A stretch of DNA of 64,000 nucleotides from Rhizobium sp. P40RR-XXII (GTDB lineage: Bacteria; Pseudomonadota; Alphaproteobacteria; Rhizobiales; Rhizobiaceae): positions 1 through 64,000 of the forward strand of contig NZ_JABAII010000018.1 of assembly GCF_012641405.1 (NCBI RefSeq). Direction: 5' to 3'. Both the position numbers and the translations under genes were made by a program. The notes beneath the pieces were generated by a model. The model had not been told where the DNA came from, did not search any database, and saw only the letters and a program-made list of their open reading frames with translations. Numbering within the stretch: position 1 is the first letter of the stretch; every line of letters begins with the position of its first letter. Shown here piece after piece: positions 51,528-61,575 of the stretch.

Positions 51528-52439
51528 ATGGATCGCGATCTGCTGTCACATCTGCCTGTTATCGCCACTGTCGCGCGCCGAGGTGGATTCGCGGCCGCCG
51601 CCAGCGAGTTGGGAATGAGCGCATCGGCCGTCAGCCATGCGGTACGGCTGGTGGAGGAAAGGCTCGGACAACCGCTGTTTGCGCGCACGACGCGCAGCGT
51701 GGCGTTGACCGAGGCAGGTCGGAGCCTGATCGGCACGATCACCCCGGCGCTACAGGATATTCATGAGCGCATCGAGCGCATAAAGGCCGTCCAGGGAAGA
51801 CCGAGCGGCCTCCTGCGTATCAATGCGTCACGTGTCTGCCTGCCGCTTGCCGTCACCCGCGTGATAGCAGCCATGGCCGAACGCTATCCCGAAGTCGAGG
51901 TCGAGATCTTCTCCGATGAGCGATTGACCGATATCGTTGCCGAGGGCTTCGATGCCGGCATACGTATCGGCGAAATGATCGCGCAGGACATGGTCGCCGT
52001 CCGCCTCACGCCGCCCTTCCGATCGGTCATCGTCGCCTCCCCTGATTACATCGGACGTTTCGGCTGCCCGAACACGCTCGGCGATCTTTCCAGTCACAAT
52101 TGCATCGGCTACCGCCTCATGCGTTCCGGCGGCCTCTATCAATGGGAATTCGTCGAGAATGGGCGGGATGTCGCCGTCACGGTGCGCGGCCAGGCAATCG
52201 TCACGGAATCGCATTCGGCAATCGAGCTGGCCTTGGCCGGCGTAGGGCTGGCCTATGTCTTCGAACCGCTTGTGCAGTCGGAAATCGCATCCGGCAGGCT
52301 TGTTCAGCTCCTGAACGACCATGCCGTCACGGAGGCCGGCCTTTTCCTTTACTTCCCGCGTCGCGCCGAGCTGGCGCCAAAGCTGCGGGCCTTTATCGAA
52401 ACGGTGCGCCATCTCGGTCGCGGGTCGTCCGCTGGCTAG
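51528..52439 (+). CDS. LysR-family regulator
   Basis: 303 aa. It has the N-terminal winged helix-turn-helix (FAAAASELGMSASAVSHAVRLV, RTTRSVALTEAGRSL) and a LysR substrate domain (GLLRINASRVCLPLAVTRVI, LGDLSSHNCIGYRLMRSGGL). It most resembles the AaeR/DsdC-side group that often controls a divergent oxidoreductase. It probably controls the aldo/keto reductase at 50281-51387. An ATGCAT-rich stretch (ATGCATTATGCGATATCATGCAT) just upstream of the start, at about 51503-51525, is a possible binding site. Confidence 0.9.
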   Translation: MDRDLLSHLPVIATVARRGGFAAAASELGMSASAVSHAVRLVEERLGQPLFARTTRSVALTEAGRSLIGTITPALQDIHERIERIKAVQGRPSGLLRINASRVCLPLAVTRVIAAMAERYPEVEVEIFSDERLTDIVAEGFDAGIRIGEMIAQDMVAVRLTPPFRSVIVASPDYIGRFGCPNTLGDLSSHNCIGYRLMRSGGLYQWEFVENGRDVAVTVRGQAIVTESHSAIELALAGVGLAYVFEPLVQSEIASGRLVQLLNDHAVTEAGLFLYFPRRAELAPKLRAFIETVRHLGRGSSAG

Positions 52440-52690
52440 GCGGGAGCGCTTTTTTAGCGTCAGCACCTTTCCGGGATAGTCAAATTGCGCAGGTATTGTA
52501 CCGAATGCGCACCAAACAGACGGCTCTGCCTCCATCGGGGTGAATTGACGTTGCCGTTTTTCATGGCACCCGGCAGTCATAGGCGGAAGGCTTGGAAAGA
52601 ATCCGCTTAAGAGGTTTCGCGGCCTTCGCCTCCGTCCATCGGCTCCCCCAGGTTTGATGGGTGGTTTCACGGTCAAGACATGAGGATCCA

Positions 52691-53098
52691 GTGCAAGATA
52701 GCTCCCCCAAAAGACTGCCCAGTCCCATCGATGTCGAAGTCGGCAAGCGCATACGCGCGCAACGTCGTTTGCTAGGCATGAGCCAATCGGCGTTGGCTGA
52801 AAGGCTGGATCTAACGTTCCAGCAAGTCCAGAAATACGAGAAAGGCACCAATCGTGTTGGTGCAAGTCGTTTGCAACGCGTGGCGGAGAGCCTTGGCGTT
52901 CCGATCTCGCATTTCTTCGACAATCCGACGTCGAGCAACGATGCTTCGACCAATGAGGCGCATGCGTTCAAGAACGACCTCGTCAGTTTCCTTTCATCCG
53001 AGGAAGGCGTCGAACTCAATCGCGCCTTTGCAAAGATCAAGGATGCAAGGACGCGTCAAAAAATTGTGGGCCTGATCAAGTCGCTTACCGTGGCCTAG
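52691..53098 (+). CDS. XRE-family helix-turn-helix regulator
   Basis: 135 aa from GTG 52691 (GAGGA 4 bp upstream; GTG 52661 also in frame). The helix-turn-helix MSQSALAERLDLTFQQVQKY and the segment EKGTNRVGASRLQRVAESLG, then VPISHFF, are typical of a rhizobial XRE family. The C-terminal helical part ends TRQKIVGLIKSLT. No target gene is evident nearby. Many Rhizobiaceae genomes carry several copies. Confidence 0.85.
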   Translation: MQDSSPKRLPSPIDVEVGKRIRAQRRLLGMSQSALAERLDLTFQQVQKYEKGTNRVGASRLQRVAESLGVPISHFFDNPTSSNDASTNEAHAFKNDLVSFLSSEEGVELNRAFAKIKDARTRQKIVGLIKSLTVA

Positions 53099-53135
53099 AT
53101 CGCTGCTCGCGCGTTGGCGATCGCGCTTCCTGCCG

Positions 53136-54428
53136 TCAGCTTGTAATGCGCGGCGTGCGAATGACTTTCAGGAACAAGGCGTTCATCGCGTCGGAAATAC
53201 CCTGTGTCGGACTGACTTCGAAGTAGAGGCCAGGCGAGGCGCAGTTCTGCAGATTGGTCCCAATCTGCGATTGGAAAGGCGCGATCCATTGATTGTACCA
53301 ACCGTTGGTCGGCAGCGGCAGATAGGTCGTATAGAGAATGGCGATCTTGATGTTCTGATTCTTCAACGGCCGGCAAAAGGACGTATCGAGCGGTTCCTGA
53401 CAACGGCCATTGGTCGTCGGCTTAGTGCAGGTGTTCGGCTTGTTGCTGTCGCCGACGCCATCGGTGACGAGGAAGAGAATCTTCTGCCGATCCGTACTGG
53501 TTGTACCGCTGCCGCCTGTTCCTATGATGGGCGCAAGCTGCGTCAGCATCGTGTCAAAGCTTGTATCCTGGTCATTGTTATAGCCTTGCTTGGGAACCGT
53601 CATCAGATCAACCGCGCTCGTCGTGTCTTTGACCTGCGTCATGTCGGATGACAACGACGATACATTGGTCAGGCCAACCTTTTCGGCCTGCGTCCCGAAA
53701 GTATAAACGGCCATCCGATATTGATCCGACGTGACGCGATTGGCGACCGCGGTATCGGTCAGCTTCTGCGTCGCCTGTCGCACGACATCGATACGGGTGT
53801 TGATCTTGAGCACATTCTTCGCAAGATTGTAGTAGTTGTTGGGGTTATCGAGATTGTGGCAGGCAAAAGCACAGCTATCGGACGTGTGGGACACCATCGC
53901 CTGGATGTCAGTTGTCGTCGCGCCAACTCCCATCGAAGGCGTGTTGTCCAGCAACATATAGAAGTCCATGAAGGTCGCCGTCTGATACTGCGCGGATGCG
54001 GAACCACTCACGGGAATGGATGTCTTCCCGATAATCTGGCTGAGCGTGGTCGGCACATTGGCCGAGAAGCTGACCGTCGACGAGACGACGTTTCCCGTGC
54101 GCGTCACCGCGACATTGACGGCGACAGGCGTGTTCGGAAGATCGCCGGATGCCTGACCTAGAAAGAGCTTGTTGGCATCATCCTGACCGATCGTGACGGT
54201 GCCGTCCTTCGTCATGGCCATGGCAGCCGCAACTGCCGGGGACGAATCGGCGATTGCACCGACCGCGGCTGCATCGGCGGCGTTTTGCAATTCCGTCCTG
54301 ACGAGCATGGCGTTAGTGACATCAAGCGCCAGGCCACCCGCCGCAATCAACGGCACGGCAATAAGAGCAGTCGTCATCCCAAAGTTGCCCGCTCTCTCCG
54401 CGAGCAATTTTCGCAAGAGCTTATACAT
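53136..54428 (-). CDS. TadG/TadE-like pilus assembly protein with von Willebrand A region
   Basis: About 430 aa from ATG 54428 (a GTG at 54467 is in frame and no clear ribosome site decides). The N-terminal TadE-like anchor (AGNFGMTTALIAVPLIAAGG, then LALDVTNAMLVRTELQNAAD) is followed by a vWA domain (MDFYMLLDNTPSMGVGATTT, a MIDAS-like DNTPSMG; ILFLVTDGVGDSN). TadG proteins support Flp-type pili, but no other tad/cpa gene is close, so this is an orphan copy. Confidence 0.85.
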   Translation of the reverse strand: MYKLLRKLLAERAGNFGMTTALIAVPLIAAGGLALDVTNAMLVRTELQNAADAAAVGAIADSSPAVAAAMAMTKDGTVTIGQDDANKLFLGQASGDLPNTPVAVNVAVTRTGNVVSSTVSFSANVPTTLSQIIGKTSIPVSGSASAQYQTATFMDFYMLLDNTPSMGVGATTTDIQAMVSHTSDSCAFACHNLDNPNNYYNLAKNVLKINTRIDVVRQATQKLTDTAVANRVTSDQYRMAVYTFGTQAEKVGLTNVSSLSSDMTQVKDTTSAVDLMTVPKQGYNNDQDTSFDTMLTQLAPIIGTGGSGTTSTDRQKILFLVTDGVGDSNKPNTCTKPTTNGRCQEPLDTSFCRPLKNQNIKIAILYTTYLPLPTNGWYNQWIAPFQSQIGTNLQNCASPGLYFEVSPTQGISDAMNALFLKVIRTPRITS

Positions 54429-54901
54429 TGCATCGAACGACTGTAGGCGGATCCAGACTCTCTTCACCAGGCAAGCTCTCTATTATACAAGTTGCATTCT
54501 CAAAACATTCGTCGATTACAAGTATTATCATTTTCAGATATACTAATTTATAGTATCGCACCAAAATATTGAAATTCCGATAAAAGCAATATCTCTATTT
54601 TATATTGCTAGCCTCCACGAAAAATTTACCAGTATTCAAATTATGTTTGAGAAACTACCTGACAGAGGAACGAAAATAAAAACCTCTTTTGAGCAGAAAT
54701 GACGTACGTCTGAATTGCAATCGGTGGCTTTCGAAAAAATAATTCCGCAAAACTCGCAAACCCAGTCAGGACAGTACGTGCAATAACGCCCGCCTGTCAC
54801 AGTTTTTGCTCAACTGTCTTTACCCGATTTTCAGTGTTTACCCGCAAAAGGCGCGCCGTTGACTTTAGGTTGCAGCTTTAGTTGAGGACTCCCCTCACCT
54901 A
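54429..54901. other. AT-rich intergenic region, 473 bp
   Basis: This lies between the divergent TadG-like gene and the MHYT-GGDEF-EAL gene. It is strongly AT-rich (for example around 54530-54610) with a short palindrome ATACTA/TAGTAT near 54540-54556. No reading frame or RNA gene is visible. Confidence 0.55.
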
Positions 54902-57001
54902 TTGACCGTAGTTGGGATCTTTTGCGTGCGCGTTCTTTCCTGCATTTTCACGGAACATAATCTGTGGCTTGTTCTTCTTGCAGCATTTGTCTGCATCAGC
55001 GGTGGATGGATCACGTTCGGCCTGTTGCGGCAAGCGGGAAAGACACGCGGACTTCAACGCGGCGGATGGATCTTCCTGACAGCGGTCGCGGCAGGATCCT
55101 CGATCTGGTGCACGCATTTCATCGCCATGCTGGCCTATCAGGTCGAAGCGCCGGTTACCTTTGATCCGATCCTCACCATGGCATCCCTTCTTCTGGCCGT
55201 GACCGGCTGCGCCTTCGGTTTCGCAATCGCTTTGTCCAAGCTGTCACGGATGGCGCCGGAAGTGGGGGGTGCCGTCGTCGGCCTTGCGATTGCCGCCATG
55301 CACTATACCGGCATGATGGCCTATCACGTCGATGGAATTGTCGAGTGGAATGAGAGCTATGTCGTCGGTTCCGTCGTGCTTTCGGTGATCTTCGCCACGC
55401 TCGCCCACCATCAGGCGATCCGTCGTCCCTCGCATTTTTCAGGACTTGCGGCACTCGTCCTTTTCGTCGTTGCCGTCGTATCGCTCCATTTTACCGCGAT
55501 GACAGCCGTATCGGTCACGCCGCTGGTAACCGGCGCCGGACTTGCCGATTCCTATGCGCTAAAGGCCATGGCCGTGGCGGTCGCCGGCGGCGGGCTCATC
55601 ATCATCGGCACGGGCGTCGCCAGCTACATGATCGATGAGCGCGCCTCGCGCGAATCCATCCAGAAACTCCAGCATATGGCATTGAACGATCTGCTGACCG
55701 GCCTGCCCAATCGCGGCAGCTTCGCCGATTATCTTCAGGGCGAAATGCAACATGCCAAGGAAGACGGCGCAAAGCTTGCCGTGATCGGCATCGATCTCGA
55801 CCGCTTCAAGCAGATCAACGACCTGCGTGGTCACAAGGCCGGCGACCAGGCCCTCAAGGCGATCGGCCGGCGGCTTGCGCGTCTCGTCAAGGATGGAGAG
55901 TTCGTCGCACGTGTCGGCGGCGACGAGTTCGCCGCAACCAAACGGTTCCAGGTTCAAAGCGAACTCCTGGATTTCGTGGCTCGCCTTGAAAAGACCCTGT
56001 TCGAGCCCATCCGCATCGATGATTTCGAGACGGCGACCGGCGCGAGCATCGGCGTCGCTGTCTATCCGGATGACGGCATCGATGAGGAGCGCCTGGTGAG
56101 CAATGCCGATCTCGCCATGTATCGCGCCAAGGCCGATGTTGGTCGCGCGGTCTGCTTCTACGAGTCCAAAATGGATGAGGCGGCGCGCGCCCGGCATATG
56201 CTGGCGCAAGATCTGCGCCGCGCGGTCGAGCTGGATCAGCTCGAACTGCACTATCAGGTGCAGACTTCCGTCAGCACCGGCGAGATCTGCGGTTATGAGG
56301 TTCTGGTCCGCTGGTACCATCCCGAGCACGGCGCCGTGCCGCCTGCGGAATTTATTCCCATCGCGGAAGAGAGCGGCACGATCCTCGTTATCGGTGAATG
56401 GGTGTTGCGTACCGCCTGCAGGGAGGCCGCATCATGGGACAAGCCCTACAAGATCGCCGTCAATCTTTCGCCGGTACAATTCGCCCATGCCGATCTTGCC
56501 CGGCTGGTTCATTCGATCCTTGTTGAAACCGGCCTGTCGCCAAAACGGCTGGAATTGGAAATCACCGAGTCCACCATCATCGCCGACAAGAGCCGCACCT
56601 TGCATGTGCTTCGGCAGATCCGGGCGCTGGGCGTCACCATCGCCATCGATGATTTCGGAACCGGATACTCGTCGCTCGACACACTGCGCTCATTCCCATT
56701 CGACAAGATCAAGCTCGACCGATCCTTCATGAACGAGGTAGACCGGAGCATCCAGGCAAAAGCAATCGTGCGCGCCGTGCTGACACTCGGCAAGAGCCTG
56801 GAAATTCCGGTTTTGGCAGAGGGTGTGGAAACCGATCATCAGCTGGAAATCCTGCGCGTCGAAGGCTGCGACGAAGCACAGGGCTTCTTCCTTGGGCGGC
56901 CGAAGCCGGTCGCGCAGATCTTTCAGATGACGGCTGCCGACGAGGACGAGGAATCACCATTCTCCGGACGCATTCCGCCGCAACGCATGCGCCGTCGCTA
57001 G
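54902..57001 (+). CDS. MHYT-GGDEF-EAL cyclic-di-GMP protein
   Basis: 699 aa. The N-terminal MHYT sensor has seven hydrophobic segments with repeats WCTHFIAM, AMHYTGM and SLHFTAM. It is followed by a GGDEF domain with intact RVGGDEFAAT and an EAL domain whose motif is EVL (GYEVLVRW). The remaining EAL catalytic residues look present (NLSPVQF, ELEITES, IDDFGTGYSSL, DKIKLDR, AEGVET). It may therefore both make and break cyclic-di-GMP. MHYT domains are thought to sense gases such as O2, CO or NO through a metal. The start at 54902 is a TTG, so the true N-terminus could lie slightly downstream. Confidence 0.92.
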   Translation: MTVVGIFCVRVLSCIFTEHNLWLVLLAAFVCISGGWITFGLLRQAGKTRGLQRGGWIFLTAVAAGSSIWCTHFIAMLAYQVEAPVTFDPILTMASLLLAVTGCAFGFAIALSKLSRMAPEVGGAVVGLAIAAMHYTGMMAYHVDGIVEWNESYVVGSVVLSVIFATLAHHQAIRRPSHFSGLAALVLFVVAVVSLHFTAMTAVSVTPLVTGAGLADSYALKAMAVAVAGGGLIIIGTGVASYMIDERASRESIQKLQHMALNDLLTGLPNRGSFADYLQGEMQHAKEDGAKLAVIGIDLDRFKQINDLRGHKAGDQALKAIGRRLARLVKDGEFVARVGGDEFAATKRFQVQSELLDFVARLEKTLFEPIRIDDFETATGASIGVAVYPDDGIDEERLVSNADLAMYRAKADVGRAVCFYESKMDEAARARHMLAQDLRRAVELDQLELHYQVQTSVSTGEICGYEVLVRWYHPEHGAVPPAEFIPIAEESGTILVIGEWVLRTACREAASWDKPYKIAVNLSPVQFAHADLARLVHSILVETGLSPKRLELEITESTIIADKSRTLHVLRQIRALGVTIAIDDFGTGYSSLDTLRSFPFDKIKLDRSFMNEVDRSIQAKAIVRAVLTLGKSLEIPVLAEGVETDHQLEILRVEGCDEAQGFFLGRPKPVAQIFQMTAADEDEESPFSGRIPPQRMRRR

Positions 57002-57040
57002 GAGCGTTCCGGACGCAACGGCACGCTGACCGGTCGTCCA

Positions 57041-57061
57041 AGGGCGCAGTCGTTGCGCCCT
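57041..57061. terminator. GC-rich terminator-like hairpin
   Basis: AGGGCGCA and TGCGCCCT form a perfect 8-bp stem with a 5-base loop, between the convergent cyclic-di-GMP gene (end 57001) and the GH3 fragment (end 57103). Confidence 0.55.
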
Positions 57062-57102
57062 GGCGCCCATCCCCCCGGATCCGTTTGCTGCTGACCGTAA
57101 CG

Positions 57103-58671
57103 TCAAATCGAACGGTCGCCGGTTTCGCCGATCCATTCATCTGCAAGCTCGATCGTCACCGTGGAGCGGATGTCGGCGGCATTGGCGGCGGCAACGAGCT
57201 CGTAGCGGCCGGCGGCCGCGCGGAACGCCTTCGTCCCCTCGTCAAAATAGCTGAGATCACGCGGCCGCACGACAAGAGAAGCCGTGCCCGTTTCGCCGGG
57301 CGCCAGCCGCAGCTTGGCAAAGGCGCGCAGTTCCTTTTCCGGACGCTCGATCGTGGAATCGATTGGCCGCACATAAAGCTGCACGAGTTCGGAGCCGGTT
57401 CTCTCGCCAACATTGGTGACATCGATCGTCACGGTGACACCCTCTGCGCTCATCCGCGTCGTCGACGCCTTTGCCTCGCCCCAGGAAAAGCGCGTGTAGC
57501 CAAGACCGAAGCCGAACGGAAACAGGGGTTCGATACCGCGGGTATCATGATGACGATAGCCGACAAAGACGCCTTCGGCGTAACGCACATGCCCATCCTT
57601 GCCAGGATAAACCTTGGGATCCCCAACCATGGCGCAATTGTCCGAGAGACGTTTCGGGAAGGTCTGCGGCAAGCGGCCGCCGGGCTCGACATCGCCGAAC
57701 AGCACATCGGCAACGGCATGCCCCAATTCCTGACCGGGATACCACATCTGCAACACCGCCCTGACCTTGCCGATCCAGGGCATTTCGATCGGACCGCCCG
57801 TCTGCAATACGACGACGACATTGGCGTTGACGGCTGCCACGCTCTCGATCAATTCCTCCTGTCGGCCGGGCAGGCGCATGTCGGGTAGATCGAGCCCCTC
57901 GGTATCCCATTCGCCGTCACGACCGACAAAGAGCAGGACGACATCGGCGTTCTCGGCCTTTGCGACGGCATCCAGCATATCGGCCTCACCGAGCGGCTTT
58001 TCGACGCCGAAACGGACCGCCGTGAGGTTGATCCCCTCCTCGCTCGTCGCCGGCGAGCAATATTCGACGATCATCTGATATCGCTGGCCGGCCTCAAGAT
58101 GAATAGCCTGCCGCTGTTCGACATTGGCCGTGCCGAAATAATTGTCGCCGCGCGACCAGCCGTCATAGCCATTCACGACAAGCTTGCCATTGACATAGAG
58201 CCTGGCGAGGCCGGCATTGGTCATGCCGAATACATGCTCGCCGCTTTCCGCCGGAATATAGGAGGCTGTCATGCGGGCGGAGAAATTGCTGGGATCGAGC
58301 TCGGAAGACGGCAGCTCGAACCAGAAGAACTCGCCCTTGTTCGCCGTTTCGATGGCCATTGCCGGGCCGGCAAAATCGCGGCCCTTGAAGTACTCCACCC
58401 GCATCTCGCCGGAAAAGACGTTGATCAGCCGATTGTTACGGCAGGCTGCTGCATAGTGAATGCTGTTGGCATTTGACAGCGCGTCGCGAATGCCCTCAAG
58501 GGGGCTGACTTTATAATGCGCGGCAATCTGGGCACTGCCGCCGCCCATGACACGGGCTTCGGCCGCATTTGGGCCGATGACGGCTACATGCCCGAGCCCT
58601 GTTTTCTGCAGAGGAAGAATGCCGTCATTCTTCAAAAGGACTGCGCCTTCGGCGCCTAGCTGACGGATCAG
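57103..58671 (-). pseudogene. GH3 beta-glucosidase, C-terminal part (separated by IS110-type insertion)
   Basis: The reading frame carries the second GH3 domain (LIRQLGAEGAVLLKNDGILP, GPNAAEARVMGGGSAQ), a PA14-like insert (FARMTASYIPAESGEHVFG-type region) and a C-terminal fibronectin-III-like domain (GVTVTIDVTNVGERTGSELV). Coding homology begins exactly at 58671 where the IS ends. Joining it to 60199-61103 after deleting one 2-bp repeat gives 2472 bp (823 aa), typical for GH3. It has no proper start of its own, although a frame opens inside the IS. Confidence 0.92.
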
Positions 58672-58776
58672 ACCGTATGTTCTCGGGGTGAGCGTGGCCC
58701 GCCCCCGCAGTAAGCTGAATTCGGGGGTTGCTCTGGATTGGCCGGAGCCGAGCCCCAAGCTTAGCGAGGGCGAACC

Positions 58777-59895
58777 ATGAAAGAAGGTAGCGTAATTTTC
58801 ATTGGCCTGGATACATCCAAGTCGAAGATTTCAGTTGCGATTGCCGAAGGAGCGCGCAACGGCGAGGTGCGGTTTTTTGGCGACATCTCCTCGGAGCCGG
58901 CGTCCGTGGCATCGATGGTCAGTAAGCTTTCCAAGCGCGGCGCCAAGCTTCATTTTTGCTATGAGGCCGGTCCCACGGGTTATGGTCTTTACCGCCAGAT
59001 TGTCGAGTTGGGGCATGACTGCGTGGTCGTGGCGCCGTCGTTGGTGCCCAAGCGTGCGGGCGACCGGGTGAAGACGAACCGCCGGGACGCCGTAAGCCTG
59101 GCGCGCCTGCACCGGGCCGGCGAGCTGACCCCGGTCTGGGTTCCGGATCAAGGCCATGAGGCGATCCGCGACCTGGTGCGAGCCCGCGAAGCTGCCAGCG
59201 ACGCGCTGAAACAGGCGCGCCAGCAGATTCAATCTTTCTTGTTGCGTCACGGCCGCATCTATACCGGACGCAAACCATGGACGCGCGCCCATACAAGATG
59301 GCTGACGTGCCAGGCATTTGATCACCCCGCCCACCAGATCCTGTTGGCAGAATATTGCCAGGCCATCGAGGATGCCGGCGTGCGTCTGGACCGGCTGACC
59401 CAGCTGGTGGTGGAAACCGCGGCATCCTGGTCGATGGCCCCGGTTGTGGCCGCCTACCAAGCGATGCGCGGCGTTGCATTGATGACAGCGGTTACCTTTG
59501 TCGTCGAAATCGGCGATGTCAGGCGCTTTGATAATCCCCGTCAGTTGATGGCGTATCTCGGTCTCGTGCCGTCGGAGAGCTCGACGGGCGAACGGGTCAA
59601 GCGTGGTGGGATCACCAAGGCAGGCAACACAAGAGCCAGAAGAGTGCTCATAGAAGGCGCTTGGACATATCGCTTCCCCGCACGGGTAAGCCCAACGATC
59701 CAGGCACGGCTGGAAGGACTGCCAAGGACGGTTCGCGAGATTGCCTGGAAAGGTCAAGTGCGCCTTTGCGCGCGCTATCGAAGGCTGGTGGCGGCAGGCA
59801 AGCCGAAAGTCATCGCTGTCACAGCCATTGCCAGAGAAATGGCCGCGTTCCTGTGGGCAATCGGGCAGGAGGTCGCTCCGGCAACAAAGGTTTAA
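58777..59895 (+). CDS. IS110-family transposase/recombinase (DEDD type)
   Basis: 372 aa. The N-terminal DEDD domain has GLDTSKSKISVAIAEG, CYEAGPTGYGLYRQI and VKTNRRDAVSLARLHRAGEL, giving the acidic residues of the RuvC-like site. The C-terminal Transposase_20 domain has GVALMTAVTFVVEIGD, MAYLGLVPSESSTGERVKRG and GNTRARRVLIEGAW, with the Ser used for strand transfer. The gene looks intact, so the element may still be mobile. It is antisense to the GH3 gene it interrupts. Confidence 0.95.
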   Translation: MKEGSVIFIGLDTSKSKISVAIAEGARNGEVRFFGDISSEPASVASMVSKLSKRGAKLHFCYEAGPTGYGLYRQIVELGHDCVVVAPSLVPKRAGDRVKTNRRDAVSLARLHRAGELTPVWVPDQGHEAIRDLVRAREAASDALKQARQQIQSFLLRHGRIYTGRKPWTRAHTRWLTCQAFDHPAHQILLAEYCQAIEDAGVRLDRLTQLVVETAASWSMAPVVAAYQAMRGVALMTAVTFVVEIGDVRRFDNPRQLMAYLGLVPSESSTGERVKRGGITKAGNTRARRVLIEGAWTYRFPARVSPTIQARLEGLPRTVREIAWKGQVRLCARYRRLVAAGKPKVIAVTAIAREMAAFLWAIGQEVAPATKV

Positions 59896-60198
59896 AGCGC
59901 CGACCGTCGGCGGAAAATTATCGAGAAACCCAATCATCTGTCTGATGTGCAAAGTTGGAGGCAGGGCTCCGGTGGGGAACCCTCGCGGACTCTATGTGGC
60001 GGATACATCCATGCCCGAAATTAGACAGAGACAGCCCCAGACGAACACACGGAAATGCGGTATCCAGCCCGCGCATAAGAGTATGCCAGCCGTCGTCTAA
60101 ATGCCCTGTCTCCTGCTTTGTGCATCAGCTTCACGCATGACCTCGTCGTCAAAGGCGAAAGAAAAAACGCGGCTAGAGAGCTTGCAAATGAACATAAG
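59896..60198 (+). ncRNA. IS non-coding end: candidate bridge/seekRNA region, 303 bp
   Basis: No gene lies between the transposase stop and the right end of the IS. In IS1111-group elements this stretch encodes the guide RNA that pairs with donor and target. I cannot fix the RNA borders or show pairing with the GH3 target by eye, so this is by analogy with the family. Confidence 0.45.
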
Positions 60199-61103
60199 AG
60201 AGTCCTGTCCTCCGGCAGATCCAGCGCCTGCTCGCTCAAATCAGGTGCTTTTTCGAAAGCGCCTACATGTTCGAGCAGCGTCAATATGCGGCGGGCGGCT
60301 TCGCGCACCGTCTCCGCCTTGACCTCGCCGTTGCGCACAGCCGCCACGAGCTTGTCGCCGCGATCGCGCGTCGGGCCGGGCATTTCCAGATCAAGTCCGG
60401 CATTGATCGTCGGAACGGTCGAATGTGAGCCGAACCAGTCGGACATGACAATGCCATCGAAACCCCATTCCTCGCGCAGAACCTTGGTCAACAGCCAGGG
60501 ATGCTCACTGGTATAGGTACCGTTCAGCCTGTTATAGGAGGACATGACAGCCATGACCCCCGCCCTCTTCACTGCCTGTTCGAACGGCGGCAGATAGATT
60601 TCGCGAAGCGCCCGCTCGCCGATATCCGAGGACATCGTCTGACGCTCGATCTCGGATTCATTGCCGGCGAAATGCTTGATGGTGGCGGCAATGCCCTGGC
60701 TTTGCACACCCTGGATATAGGCGACGGCGAGTTCGGCCGTCAGCACTGGGTCTTCCGAATAGCATTCGAAATTGCGGCCATTCAGGCCGGAACGATGAAT
60801 ATTGACCGTCGGCGCCAGGAGCACTGATGCCCCCTTGCTCTTGGCCTGGCCGGCGAGCGCCACGCCCATGCGTTGAACAAGCGCCGGATTCCATGTGGCC
60901 CCAAGCGCGATGGCGACGGGAAAGCAGGCAGCGTTGACGCCGGCAACCAGCGAGCCGGCGCCGCGCGCACCGTTCGGACCATCCGTGACCTTGATCTTCG
61001 GAACGCCGAGACGCTCGACCGGCACCGTGGTCCAGAAGTCGGCGCCGGACAGCAGCGAAGCCTGCTCTTCAAGCGTCATCCGGTCGAGAATATTATCAAT
61101 CAT
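60199..61103 (-). pseudogene. GH3 beta-glucosidase, N-terminal part (cut by IS110-type insertion)
   Basis: The start is ATG 61103 with GGGAGG 6 bp upstream. It carries the first GH3 domain: LLSGADFWTTVPVERLGVPK, TVNIHRSGLNGRNFECYSED, KHFAGNESEIERQ and VMSDWFGSHST with the nucleophile Asp. The frame continues past the junction into the IS for about 60 codons, to 60021, adding an unrelated tail. Without the second domain it is unlikely to be active. No other sugar-utilisation gene is next to it. Confidence 0.92.
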
Positions 61104-61575
61104 AAGGCCTCCCGAACTATGTGCTAGCGTTTCCCCAACCATGAGTTGGTGGAGATTCGCTTTTAATTCAAACAAATCATCAACGCGCCCGATGATCTTC
61201 TGCTAATCTGCTATGCTCATGAAACAACATATCTTTTTATCCGCGCTCAACTTCATAACAGTCAGAAATCATAAATTCCACGGTTGATTGGACTCCTTCC
61301 CCCGCACGATGGCAAAAAGAACCGGTTCGCTAAAAATACGAATAATCTTCTTTCGAATAAATTTGACCGCATCGGATGTCATGAGCCCAGCTCATGGAGC
61401 CGAGTGTGCGTTCGTTCCTAGTCGCTGCGAGCTTTCTGTGTATTGCCGGTCTGTTGTTTTCGACGGCCACATTGTGATTCGCGCGGGGGCAGAAGATGCC
61501 GCCCTTGCCTTCGTATATCGATCGCGTATGAAGATTGTCCCCGTGCCGGGGAATATTTTGAAAGTCATCTTGTCA
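61104..61575. other. Intergenic region, 472 bp
   Basis: This contains the presumed promoters of the GH3 gene (leftward) and the DUF1402 gene (rightward). A longer in-frame extension of the DUF1402 frame to 61288 exists, but its composition is not protein-like and it would bury the signal peptide. Nothing else is seen. Confidence 0.55.

Larger units (their letters stand above)
58672..60198 (+). mobile_element. IS110-family element, IS1111-like group, about 1527 bp
   Basis: The limits come from the split GH3 gene: both flanks share the dinucleotide AG (58670-58671 and 60199-60200), read CT on the GH3 strand, the kind of core dinucleotide IS110 recombinases use. Subterminal inverted repeats TATGTTC (58676-58682) and GAACATA (60190-60196) lie a few bases inside the ends. 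There is no longer target duplication. The long non-coding end is downstream of the transposase, as in the IS1111 group. Confidence 0.88.

Noticed and set aside
60021..60198. The 60-residue tail of the N-terminal GH3 frame as a genuine part of the enzyme
   Set aside because: These bases belong to the IS end and the real GH3 sequence resumes at 58671; the tail is read-through.
57103..61103. Two separate beta-glucosidase genes flanking a transposase
   Set aside because: The upstream piece has only the first GH3 domain and the downstream piece only the second, and they join in frame after removing the IS plus a 2-bp repeat.
61288..61575. A 96-codon N-terminal extension of the DUF1402 gene
   Set aside because: It would bury a clear signal peptide, has an irregular composition and no ribosome site; the family starts at the signal peptide.
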